Below are positions 52,474-60,436 of a stretch of DNA of 64,000 bases, one piece after another (position 1 is the first letter of the stretch; each line of letters begins with the position of its first letter). Under the pieces are notes generated by a model, which saw only the letters and a list, made by a program, of their open reading frames with translations, was not told where the DNA came from and did not search any database. The DNA lies in the NCBI GenBank assembly GCA_964576115.1, contig CAZNUA010000001.1, positions 126,164 through 190,163 of the forward strand. Direction: 5' to 3'. The position numbers and the translations under genes were made by a program. This stretch comes from CAYSYY01 sp964576115 [NCBI: uncultured Gemmatimonadota bacterium] (GTDB lineage: Bacteria; Blakebacterota; Blakebacteria; Blakebacterales).

Positions 52474-54615
52474 CTACTGTTTCCTGATCCAGACATAGTC
52501 AAAGCCGAAGAGGCCCGGTTCGGCACATTCGATGACGAGGGTGTGGTTCCCGGCGGCCAGATCCACCCGCTCGAAAGCGGTACTCAGCAGACGGCGGCCA
52601 TATCCGGTCCGCAGGACGAGGTTCCCGGTGCCCCGCAGGCCCTCGCCGGCCCCGCCCAGGTTGTTCACGATCAGCGGCTCGCCGTCACACAGAACCCGGA
52701 TCACCCCGCTTTCGGGCCAGTGAGCGGCCACCAGGTTGATGGTATAGGTGCCCGCCTCGGCCACCGCGACCGGAATCGCGATCCGCTCCCCCGGCTCGGC
52801 CCGCCAGGTCAGCAGCCGGCCGCGGGAGGCTCCCGGCTGAGAGGCGGTGCCGCCGGTTTCGCCTCCCTCGGCACGGATCGTCCGCTCCGCGACCGGATGG
52901 AAGGTGGCATTGTTCGCCCCCCCGTAGGCCTGCGGCTCCATGGCGGGCAGGGACGGAATGATGAGCTCCGAAGCCACCAGCCGGCGATGATCGTCGCGGG
53001 CTCCGGGACGGGCGTAGTAGTACGCGATCCGGGCATACCCGAGACCGGGCTGGGCCCGGTGCGGCCACAGTTCCATATAGAAGGCCAGGGCGGTGCGGAA
53101 GGGTACCGAATCGAGAATGTGCCAGCGGTGGTTCGAGACATAGCCCAGATTGCCGGGGCCGGTGTCCAGCGGCTGGCCGCAGTAGGGATGGTCGAAGAGA
53201 TCGGGGCGGCTCCACGAGTAATTGAAGTAATCCTCGCTTCCGGTGCCGTAGAAGCGGGGAAAGGACTCGTCGTCGACAAAGATCTTCTCGTCCCCCTCAC
53301 CCCACCAGTTGCCCCCCGGGGTGGGCACCGCCGACGGGTTGACGACCATGGCCGCGACCCCGACCAGGCGCCCGGCGCCGTGGACCACCGCGTAGGGCAG
53401 ATCGATCGGTCCGGTACGCACGTCCAGATCGGTGTCGGAGCGCCAGCGGGCACGGAAGTACAGCGAGCGCTCGTCCCAGGACCACGGCGAGACTTCGAAC
53501 GAGACGTGGGCGGTGACGGTCGCATCGCTCAGGTTGGTCAGCCTGACGATCGTTTTCTCCTGAAAAGGCATGACCCAGCGGCTCGTCATCCGGCCCTGGT
53601 CGTCGACCGTGACGGGGGTGCTCTCGAAGGGATTCACCCCCGGACCCGAACCGAAGAAATCGCCGAGGGGCGCTTCGACCTGCGGCTGTCCCGCGCCGTC
53701 GAAGGCCAGCTGGAGCAGAGTGCCGCGCAGGGCCCGGTCGACGTCATCGGCCTCGACCCGGGCGCCGAACTGCGTGATCGCCCCCGCCGTACCGGAGGTG
53801 CGCAGGGTCATGTCCCACGAGGTGCCGGGCGCCAGCTCGGCCTGCTCGACATAGGTCGGCGGGGCGGTCGTCGTTTCCTGCTCCGCCCGCCGCCGGCCGG
53901 ACAAGACCCGGGCCGGGATCAGTTCGAGTTCCTCACGGGCCGCCCGCAGTTCCCGACCGGTGTTGAAGGTTCGCACCCGGGTTCCTTCGGGGTAGCGCCT
54001 CACCTCGACGTGATAGAAGTGCAGCTCGTCGAGTTTGCCCTCCCAGGTCAGACGCACCCCTGCCGCGTACGGGATCGGGAAATAGTCGGCGTCCTGCTGG
54101 CAGAAGATATCGAGAAAATCTCCATCGATGCCGCCGGCTTCGAGAAAAACCTCCGCTTTGCGGGCCAGGAAGCGATAGGCATCCCCCTCGTAGCAGGGCT
54201 CATCGGCGCCATCGAGGTAGACCCGCAGGATTCCACCCATGCCCGCCGACCAGGTCCGCACGATTGCCCCGGGGCCGGTTTCGTCAACCATCAGGTAGAG
54301 CCCGACGCCGTCGGCCCCGGCCTCGCGCAGGGTGGTCAGGAAACCGGGGATCGGTTCACCTCCGAAACCGTCGGCATTGGAGTACCAGCCTTCGGCATCG
54401 GGGGACCGGGATCTCCGGTCGTAGGAGGAGAACTGCATCACCTCGAAGAAGGGGTCGGGCAAAGAGGCCAGCCGGGCGAGATCGCCCATCTCGGCCAGCA
54501 GGGTTCCGGTCGTGACCGTCCCGGCCCGGGAGAGATTCTGGGCCGGGAGGGAGAGGGGCAACAGAGAAACGGTCACGATCGTGGCGGCGAGAGCGGGACG
54601 CAGTCGAGTGAACAT
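52474..54615 (-). CDS. GH172 family glycoside hydrolase (DUF2961)
   Basis: 713 residues. The start at 54615 is preferred because aaagga lies 8 nt upstream, whereas the ATG at 54624 lies inside that signal. Signal peptide to about residue 22 (LPLSLPAQN). DUF2961 motifs: FSSYDRRS, EGWYSNADGFG, VDETGPGAIVRTW and, later, GTGSEDYFNYSWSRP. Characterised GH172 members act on difructose dianhydride or alpha-D-arabinofuranosides. A C-terminal jelly-roll (about 590-713, LVAAHWPESGVIRVL) probably binds carbohydrate. It is alone on its strand. Confidence 0.85.
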   Translation of the reverse strand: MFTRLRPALAATIVTVSLLPLSLPAQNLSRAGTVTTGTLLAEMGDLARLASLPDPFFEVMQFSSYDRRSRSPDAEGWYSNADGFGGEPIPGFLTTLREAGADGVGLYLMVDETGPGAIVRTWSAGMGGILRVYLDGADEPCYEGDAYRFLARKAEVFLEAGGIDGDFLDIFCQQDADYFPIPYAAGVRLTWEGKLDELHFYHVEVRRYPEGTRVRTFNTGRELRAAREELELIPARVLSGRRRAEQETTTAPPTYVEQAELAPGTSWDMTLRTSGTAGAITQFGARVEADDVDRALRGTLLQLAFDGAGQPQVEAPLGDFFGSGPGVNPFESTPVTVDDQGRMTSRWVMPFQEKTIVRLTNLSDATVTAHVSFEVSPWSWDERSLYFRARWRSDTDLDVRTGPIDLPYAVVHGAGRLVGVAAMVVNPSAVPTPGGNWWGEGDEKIFVDDESFPRFYGTGSEDYFNYSWSRPDLFDHPYCGQPLDTGPGNLGYVSNHRWHILDSVPFRTALAFYMELWPHRAQPGLGYARIAYYYARPGARDDHRRLVASELIIPSLPAMEPQAYGGANNATFHPVAERTIRAEGGETGGTASQPGASRGRLLTWRAEPGERIAIPVAVAEAGTYTINLVAAHWPESGVIRVLCDGEPLIVNNLGGAGEGLRGTGNLVLRTGYGRRLLSTAFERVDLAAGNHTLVIECAEPGLFGFDYVWIRKQ

Positions 54616-54755
54616 TCTTCTCATCCTTTGCGGTTGAGGGGAATATCGTAGTGTAGCAGGGGCACGGGAATCGCTCCAGAGTAGCCCGCACCGGCGGGGG
54701 CGGGTATGGTAGGAGAGAGATGCTGGAGAGGCCCAACCGAAGCAGGAGAGAACCG

Positions 54756-55358
54756 ATGAAGCGATCGCTGGGCGCCCGTACCCTGCTCTACCCCACCCCC
54801 GTACTCGTCATCGGCACGTGGGATACGGCGGGAAAACCGAACCTGATGGCGGCGGCCTGGGGTGGGATCTGCTGTTCGCAGCCACCCTGTGTTGCGGTGG
54901 CGGTACGCCGGAACCGGCACACCTATGCCGGGCTCATCGAGCACGGCGCCTTTACTGTCAGCGTCACCTCCGAGGCCCTGGCGGCTGAAGCCGATTTCAC
55001 CGGCACCGTCTCGGGCGCCGAAGTGGACAAGTTCGCCGCCGCCGGTCTGACTCCGGTAGAAAGTGAGATCGTGGATGCCCCCTGGCCCGACGAGTTTCCG
55101 ATGGTGCTCGAATGCACATTGCGCCACACCGTCGAAATCGGCGTGCACACCCAGTTCGTGGGCGAGATCATGGATATCAAGGTCGAGGAGTCGCTGCTGG
55201 ATGAAAAAGGAGTACCCGACCTCGAACGCCTGCAGCCGATCTTCTACGATCCCGGCCGGGGCGGGTACTGGACCACCGGCCGCTGGCTGGCCGATGCCTA
55301 CAGCCTCGGTCGGCGTTTCTCGGATAACTCCGATCAGCCGGCCGGCAGGTCCAGATAG
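54756..55358 (+). CDS. flavin reductase-like FMN-binding protein
   Basis: 200 residues from 54756 (aggagag upstream). The split-barrel flavin reductase domain is recognised by LLYPTPVLVIGTWD, AAWGGICCSQPPCVAVAVR, HTYAGLIEHGAFTVSV and DKFAAAGL. It is predicted to be a cytoplasmic FMN protein reducing flavin or another acceptor; some members bind flavin and Fe. Its 3' end overlaps the convergent kinase gene by 25 nt. Confidence 0.9.
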   Translation: MKRSLGARTLLYPTPVLVIGTWDTAGKPNLMAAAWGGICCSQPPCVAVAVRRNRHTYAGLIEHGAFTVSVTSEALAAEADFTGTVSGAEVDKFAAAGLTPVESEIVDAPWPDEFPMVLECTLRHTVEIGVHTQFVGEIMDIKVEESLLDEKGVPDLERLQPIFYDPGRGGYWTTGRWLADAYSLGRRFSDNSDQPAGRSR

Positions 55359-56461
55359 AAGGTCGTGCCCTCTCCCTCGGCCGAGGTGAAGCCGACCTGA
55401 CCGCCGAGATACCCTTCGCCCAGCAGTTTCATGCTGTAGGTGCCGATTCCCCGGCCCGCTCCTTTGGTGGAATAGGAACGCTCGAAGATCTGGAGCTGAA
55501 CCTCGCGGGGCATGACGGTCGAGTTGTGCACCCGCAGACGCACACCGCCCGACCGGCTCGAGCCGCCGAGCGTGACCGTGCCGCCCGCCGGGGTGGCCTC
55601 GAGAGCGTTCTTGAGCATATTCCCGATGACCCGGCCGGCCAGGCGGGGGTCGGTCGCGACCGCGATCCCGGGGGCATCCGTTTCGACCACGATTTCTTTG
55701 CCTTCCGCCACTTCGTGATTGCAGTAGAGTTCGCGGAGCGAGGCCAGGAATTCAGCCACGTCGACAGCGCTGCGCCCGACGGCGAGATCTCCCCGCTCGG
55801 CCGCCAGCAGATCGCGCTGGGCCTGAATCTCCTCCACCAGCCGCTCGGCCTGACGACCGAGCATGTCGAGAATCTCCACCTGTTCCTCGGCATCGGTGTA
55901 GGCCATCATTTCGGCCAATCCCTGCAGTCCGCCGGCGGTATTCATGATGTCGTGGAAGAAGGTCCGTTCGAGCAGGGAGCGGCGTTTCTCGTGGGCGATA
56001 TCCGAGGCCGTGAAGAGAGTGACGGTTTCCCCTTCCAGCTCGAGCGGAGCGGCGGTCACGGCCAGGTCGAGCGACTCGCCGGCCGGCTCGCGGCTGATCC
56101 GGCATTCCGAAGCGGCGCTTTGCCCCGCGACTGCCTCCAGGATGACGTGGGCCGCCCCGCATGTGCGGCAGAACTCCGTCGTGCCGCACCCGCCCTCGGT
56201 CTCATGGGCGTGGATACAGTGCAGGGCTTCTCCCGGCCGCAATCCGCATAGGCCGTCCAGAGACTCCGATCCGGTGAAGGCCTGCATCGACCGGTTGGCG
56301 TAGACGATCTGGCGCTCGTCGTTGAGCAGCAGCAGCAGAACGGGCACGCGATCGAGCAGGCCGGTCAGCAGTCGGTCGGAGGTGACCGTGTCGGTCAACC
56401 GTTTCAGTTCTTCGGCGCCGGCCCGCTCAGCGGGTGCAAACATGGTTTCCATCGCGGTCAT
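55334..56461 (-). CDS. soluble PAS histidine kinase with cysteine-rich PAS segment
   Basis: 375 residues, no membrane helix. A PAS domain (about 30-155) carries C72, C82, C92, C98 and C101 in a CGLRPGEALHC...GGCGTTEFCRTCG arrangement that could bind a metal, heme or Fe-S group. The transmitter has H170 (FFHDIMNTAGG) and a HATPase domain with NMLKNALEATPAGG and GRGIGTYSMKL. The related RPGE-Cys pattern is seen in other soluble PAS kinases. It probably senses redox or gas. No response regulator is adjacent. aaggagg lies 11 nt before the chosen start. Confidence 0.9.
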   Translation of the reverse strand: MTAMETMFAPAERAGAEELKRLTDTVTSDRLLTGLLDRVPVLLLLLNDERQIVYANRSMQAFTGSESLDGLCGLRPGEALHCIHAHETEGGCGTTEFCRTCGAAHVILEAVAGQSAASECRISREPAGESLDLAVTAAPLELEGETVTLFTASDIAHEKRRSLLERTFFHDIMNTAGGLQGLAEMMAYTDAEEQVEILDMLGRQAERLVEEIQAQRDLLAAERGDLAVGRSAVDVAEFLASLRELYCNHEVAEGKEIVVETDAPGIAVATDPRLAGRVIGNMLKNALEATPAGGTVTLGGSSRSGGVRLRVHNSTVMPREVQLQIFERSYSTKGAGRGIGTYSMKLLGEGYLGGQVGFTSAEGEGTTFYLDLPAG

Positions 56462-56478
56462 GGCCGTGTGTGCCTCCT

Positions 56479-57951
56479 TCAGAAGCGCTTCCGGGTCTCG
56501 CTGCCATTCAGGTTTCGCCCGGGGGGCCGTTCTGCGGGTTGATAGAGCGGATTCGGTTCGTCGGGTACGGGGGCTGAGAGGTCACGCCGCCACTGCCGCA
56601 TCAGAGCGTGCAGCTCATCCCGCCGAGCGGGCATGTCATGCGCCAGGTTACGGGTCTCCCCGATATCCTCGCGCAGATTGTAGAGCTCGAGGCGACCGTC
56701 TTCGAAGAATTCGATCAGTTTGAAATCTCCCCGGCGCACCGCTCCGGCCGGGGTCGTACGCCACGGCCCCCCGGTATCGGCATAGGCTTCGAGATAGGCC
56801 GGGAAGTGCCAGAAAAGCGGATGCGATGCGAGCCGATCAGCCCCGCGCAGCAACGGGATCAGGCTCACTCCGTCACAGGGCTGACCGGCCGGCGGGTCGA
56901 CTCCGGCCAGCTCGCAGAGGGTGGGATAGAAATCGACCATGATGACCGGTTCCGGGCACCTCGTGCCGGTCGCGATGACACCGGGCCAGTGCACGATCAT
57001 CGGCGAACGGATACCCCCTTCATACAGCATTCCCTTCGAACCGCGCAGGGGCGCCATCGAGGTCACCCTCCCGTGACCGCCGTTGTCGGAGAAAAAGATG
57101 ATCACGGTCTCCCGTTCCAGGCCGAGTTCTTGCAGCGTTTTCACGATCCGGTCCACTCCGGCATCAACCCGCTCGATCATGGCGGCATAGGTCGGATTCC
57201 GGTGCCCGCCGTCGGATTCGCGCTCCCGGCAGGAGGCGACGAGATCTTCTGGTGCCTGGAGGGGGGTATGGACGGCGTAGTGGGTCAGGTAGAGAAAGAA
57301 GGGACGCTCGGCATTCGCCTCGATGAACCGCACCGCCTCGGCGTTGAGCCGGTCGGTCAGGTACTCCCCCGCCGGGCCGTCGGGCAGATCGGGGTTGGAA
57401 TAGGGGCTGAAGTAGCTCGCGGGGTGCCCGCGCTCATTGCCCCCCACATTGACATCGAACCCCTGGCCCAGGGGGCCGGTTTCGGGACCGGTCCCCAGAT
57501 GCCACTTCCCCAGACTGGCACAGCGGTAGCCGGCTTCGCCCAGTACCTCGGCGATGGTCACGATCGCGGGATCCAGTTCGGTTCTGTTCGGCGTCGGCAC
57601 GAGCCGCCGGTCGCGGGCCCGGCCGCGCTCGGAAGAATTCACCGTATAGACGCCGTGACGGGGGGTGTACTGACCCGACAGCAGGCAGGCTCGCGAGGGC
57701 GCGCAGTTCGGAGCGGCGGCATAGGCGTCCGAGAAGACCATCCCCTCCGCCGCCAGCCGGTCGATCGCCGGGGTACGGTAATAGCGGCTGCCCATGAAAC
57801 CGGCGTCGCGCCAGCCGAGGTCGTCGATGAGAATGAAGATGATATTCGGAGACCGTCGGCGGCGCGTGAGGGTACAGGCTCCCAGGAGGAGACCGGTCGA
57901 ACCGATGCCGGCCGTCTTCAGGAAAGAACGTCTGCCGGTCTGGCGTGCCAT
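56479..57951 (-). CDS. second Tat-exported lipoprotein sulfatase
   Basis: 490 residues. Tat motif TGRRSFLKTAG and lipobox LGAC (Cys26). CAPSR gives C83 as the formylglycine precursor; IDDLGW (42-47) and FSDNGGHG are calcium-site elements. Overall organisation is as in the other sulfatase at 47878 but the two are diverged outside the motifs. It lies 17 nt after the kinase gene in transcription order reversed (the kinase follows it), so both may be cotranscribed. The substrate is unknown. Confidence 0.92.
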   Translation of the reverse strand: MARQTGRRSFLKTAGIGSTGLLLGACTLTRRRRSPNIIFILIDDLGWRDAGFMGSRYYRTPAIDRLAAEGMVFSDAYAAAPNCAPSRACLLSGQYTPRHGVYTVNSSERGRARDRRLVPTPNRTELDPAIVTIAEVLGEAGYRCASLGKWHLGTGPETGPLGQGFDVNVGGNERGHPASYFSPYSNPDLPDGPAGEYLTDRLNAEAVRFIEANAERPFFLYLTHYAVHTPLQAPEDLVASCRERESDGGHRNPTYAAMIERVDAGVDRIVKTLQELGLERETVIIFFSDNGGHGRVTSMAPLRGSKGMLYEGGIRSPMIVHWPGVIATGTRCPEPVIMVDFYPTLCELAGVDPPAGQPCDGVSLIPLLRGADRLASHPLFWHFPAYLEAYADTGGPWRTTPAGAVRRGDFKLIEFFEDGRLELYNLREDIGETRNLAHDMPARRDELHALMRQWRRDLSAPVPDEPNPLYQPAERPPGRNLNGSETRKRF

Positions 57952-58022
57952 CAGGTCGGCTCCTGCGAGAGTCCGCTCATCATCCTACGCCGTCCCCTGC
58001 GGCGGCTCAAGCCACAGCCGGC

Positions 58023-58050
58023 GAACCTTTCGGCCTCCGGCGGTGTATTC
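58023..58050 (+). promoter_or_regulatory. candidate ECF-type promoter upstream of the sigma factor gene
   Basis: GAACCT (58023-58028), 16 bp, then GTATTC (58045-58050) resembles the GAAC...GTC-type promoters used by ECF sigma factors, which commonly control their own genes. It lies 43 nt before the sigma start. Confidence 0.35.
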
Positions 58051-58092
58051 ACAGTGCAGGATCGGCACTCTCACCGGCAGCGAGGACGAGGC

Positions 58093-58647
58093 ATGGAAGA
58101 CACAACCCTGGTGAAACGTGCAGCGGCGGGCGATCCCCGGTCGTTCGAGATCATCGTGCGGCGTCACGCCGGCGCGATCGTGAACTACCTGCGGCGTTTC
58201 CTGCCCGATCCCGACGAGGCCGAGGACGCCGCTCAGGAGGTGTTTGTGTCGGCCTGGTGCAATCTCAGCCGTTTCGATCCCGATCGCGGGTTGTTCAAGA
58301 GCTGGCTCTTCCGGATCGCCACCAATACCGGTTTGAACGAGATCAAGCGCCGGGAAAGATCCGCGGCCAGGGAAGAGGCCGCGGCACCGCTGGTGCATCA
58401 GAGCCGCAGCGAACCGGGGCAGGGTAGCGAACAGCGCGAAATGACCCGGTTGCTGCAACCCGCCCTGCAGTCCCTGCCGGACGGCGAGCGTCAGATCATC
58501 CTGCTCTCCTACTACCACGAGCTGACCTACAGTCAGATCTCTCACATCCTCGAGATTCCGATCGGTACCGTGAAATCACGGATGCACAAGGCGATGGCGC
58601 GCCTGCGCACCGAGCTGGAACCGATCAGGGAAGGTGAGTTGAAATGA
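58093..58647 (+). CDS. ECF-type RNA polymerase sigma factor
   Basis: 184 residues from ATG 58093; the frame extends far upstream but that part is the antisense shadow of the sulfatase. Region 2 contains DAAQEVFVSAWCNLSRFD and FKSWLFRIATNTGLNEIKRR; region 4 contains LTYSQISHILEIPIGTVKSRMHKAMARLR. There is no region 3 or 1.1, as expected for group 4. The start overlaps no other gene. It is followed with a 4-nt overlap (58644) by its probable anti-sigma factor, so both are made together. Confidence 0.94.
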   Translation: MEDTTLVKRAAAGDPRSFEIIVRRHAGAIVNYLRRFLPDPDEAEDAAQEVFVSAWCNLSRFDPDRGLFKSWLFRIATNTGLNEIKRRERSAAREEAAAPLVHQSRSEPGQGSEQREMTRLLQPALQSLPDGERQIILLSYYHELTYSQISHILEIPIGTVKSRMHKAMARLRTELEPIREGELK

Positions 58648-59855
58648 AACACCCCACTGCGGCGGAACTGACCGATCTGGAACGCGGCGAACTGCCCATC
58701 GAACGGGCCCGGGAGATCCGCGACCATCTGGAAAAATGTGAGGCGTGCCGGAGGGAATGGGAGGCCATGCAGAATGTGGCCCGGGAGCTGGCGACGTGGG
58801 AAGATGAACCGGTGTCGACAGCCTTCGTGACCTCGACCATGAACGCCATCGCGCGAACCGATTCCACTCGGGCTCCGGACGGGCGCAGGACCGCTTTCGG
58901 CTGGTTGCGGCGGGTTTCGGTCGCTGCGGCAGCCGTGGCGGTCTCGCTGCTCTTTCAGGCCTTCGTCTGGAATCCTCTCGATACTCCCCGCTCCTTCCGG
59001 GCAATCTTCGACCTGACTCCGGAAGCGGCCGCCCTGAGCGCCGGAGCGGCTTTGCCCGACACGATCCTGGTTCTGACCGTACATCCCGACGGGAAGGTGA
59101 GTACCGAGCTGCTGGGTGAAGAGATCGGCGAACTCGAAGATCTCATCCCCCGGATCATCGAGCGAGCCGGCGAACGCGACATCAGGACCGTGCTCCTGCT
59201 CGGGAGCGATCCCGAGGGAACGATCACGATCGACCGGAGCGACCTGGCGCCCCTGCTCGAAGAACTGGATATCGAGCAGGTCACGGCCGGAGCCGGCGTC
59301 GTCCTCATCGCCGGCCGGGGTGACGTGGTGGCCCGGATCGGAGTGCCGATCGAGTACATCATCACGACGGTTCCCCGGATCGAGGGGCAGATTGTCCAGA
59401 TCGATATCGCCGACTCGCTCGTTTCCCGCGCCGAGGCGGCACAGGCTGTCCGTGCCGCTCTGGTCCTCTCGCGGGCCGACTCGTTGCGCGATACCGGCGC
59501 GTTCGCGGTCGAGATGCGCTACGCACGCGGGGAAGAGAGACCGGTCGTGCATGTCATCCGACCCCGACTCGAAGTCCTGCCACGGTCCGAACCGGCTGCG
59601 GCACTGCACGACAGCCTGTTGACCCCGCAACGGCTTCTGATCACCGTGAACGAGGCGGGCGAGATCGTCACCAGCTGGTCCACTCTGCCGCTCGAGGATT
59701 TCCGCGACATGGCCGGCCGGATCATCACATCCCTGGGAGATATCCCGATCCTCTTGCTGATCCCCGAAGGTTCAGAGGACCGCGAGTCGATTCTGTTTCA
59801 GATTCTGGAGGAGGCCGGCGGGACGAAGATCACCGTCAGACGGATCAAGAAGTGA
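58644..59855 (+). CDS. anti-sigma factor with zinc finger, membrane helix and ExbD/TolR-like periplasmic domains
   Basis: 403 residues. H28-x3-C32-x2-C35 (HLEKCEAC) is the zinc-associated anti-sigma (ZAS) motif. A single membrane helix lies at about 88-110. The large periplasmic part has two segments that resemble the ExbD/TolR fold: ILVLTVHPDGKV...(about 140-215) and LLITVNEAGEIV...(about 330-400). Typical ZAS anti-sigmas lack these. The protein is predicted to hold the upstream sigma factor until an envelope signal is sensed. The ExbD resemblance is by eye only. Confidence 0.8.
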   Translation: MKHPTAAELTDLERGELPIERAREIRDHLEKCEACRREWEAMQNVARELATWEDEPVSTAFVTSTMNAIARTDSTRAPDGRRTAFGWLRRVSVAAAAVAVSLLFQAFVWNPLDTPRSFRAIFDLTPEAAALSAGAALPDTILVLTVHPDGKVSTELLGEEIGELEDLIPRIIERAGERDIRTVLLLGSDPEGTITIDRSDLAPLLEELDIEQVTAGAGVVLIAGRGDVVARIGVPIEYIITTVPRIEGQIVQIDIADSLVSRAEAAQAVRAALVLSRADSLRDTGAFAVEMRYARGEERPVVHVIRPRLEVLPRSEPAAALHDSLLTPQRLLITVNEAGEIVTSWSTLPLEDFRDMAGRIITSLGDIPILLLIPEGSEDRESILFQILEEAGGTKITVRRIKK

Positions 59856-59927
59856 CCTGTCGAATCGGCGAATTCCCGGACTGACGAGTACGTCCGGGGT
59901 GAGGGAAGGGAACGAAACGGGCGGGCA

Positions 59928-59957
59928 CCGGAGCTGCGCCGGTTGACGCAGCTCCGG
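59928..59957 (+). terminator. strong terminator-like hairpin after the anti-sigma gene
   Basis: CCGGAGCTGCG (59928-59938) and CGCAGCTCCGG (59947-59957) form a perfect 11-bp stem with an 8-nt loop. A second hairpin, CCCGGAC/GTCCGGG (59875-59881/59892-59898), precedes it. No T-tract follows, as is common in GC-rich genomes. Confidence 0.6.
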
Positions 59958-60053
59958 GCCGGTAAAGCGAAAATAGAACTGCCGGGAACGACCTCCCACA
60001 CTGCCTTCCTCCCCTAAGCACTGCGGTGTCCCCGGCAGAGAGCTTCCGTCTTG

Positions 60054-60082
60054 TTGATATTAATAGTTATAATTCCTATTAT
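60054..60082 (+). promoter_or_regulatory. promoter with dyad, upstream of the ADOP permease
   Basis: TTGATA (60054-60059), 17 bp, then TATTAT (60077-60082) gives near-consensus -35/-10 elements. TAATAG-n9-CTATTA (60061-60081) is a perfect 6-bp inverted repeat lying in the spacer and -10. AATTCCTATT (60071-60080) is the exact reverse complement of the operator-like decamer at 37141-37150. Confidence 0.5.
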
Positions 60083-60094
60083 TGTCAAGCTTCG

Positions 60095-60136
60095 GATGTA
60101 ACCTCGGCGGTATCAGATGTAACCCCGGTGGTATCA
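60095..60136 (+). repeat. 21-bp tandem direct repeat, two copies
   Basis: GATGTAACCTCGGCGGTATCA (21 bases, 60095-60115; middle CTCGGCGG) is followed directly by a second copy (60116-60136) with two C/T differences. A period of 21 bp is two helical turns, so both copies face the same side of DNA; binding sites of a regulator just downstream of the promoter are possible. Confidence 0.55.
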
Positions 60137-60436
60137 AACCCTGTCCCCGCAGTCGATACCGATACCTCCGGGCGTTCGGGACCGAAACCTGTGTACCGGC
60201 CCCCGTGCCCGGCCGTCCGAGCCCTGCTCCGGAGTCCGGCTCGACCCCGGTAGCCGAACCCTTCCGGATGGGGTTATACTCACCTCCACCCGAACCGGCA
60301 GGGCGACTTCATGATCAGTCCATCTTCGACCCCCCCCGCTCCACCATTCCCCGCTTCGATACCCCCCTGTTGGGCGAATCGGTTATGACGATTTGCCCGG
60401 CACCCTCGGGAAACCGCTGAGCGGAGAGCACTACCG

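Larger units (their letters stand above)
59856..60436. other. 581-nt intergenic region with terminator hairpins, promoter and repeats
   Basis: No convincing gene. From left to right it holds two hairpins after the anti-sigma gene (59875-59898 and 59928-59957), an AT-rich promoter (60054-60082) with an operator-like dyad, a 21-bp tandem direct repeat (60095-60136) and about 300 nt of GC-rich leader before the permease. A short frame across the repeat encodes SDVTSAV-SDVTPVV but lacks other support. Confidence 0.6.

Noticed and set aside
56608-58092. N-terminal extension of the sigma factor back to 56608
   Set aside because: This part is antisense to the sulfatase; group 4 sigma factors are about 180 residues and the ATG at 58093 fits.
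60026-60253. Small frame with SDVTSAV-SDVTPVV repeat
   Set aside because: No ribosome-binding site or homology; it is better explained by the promoter and tandem repeat.
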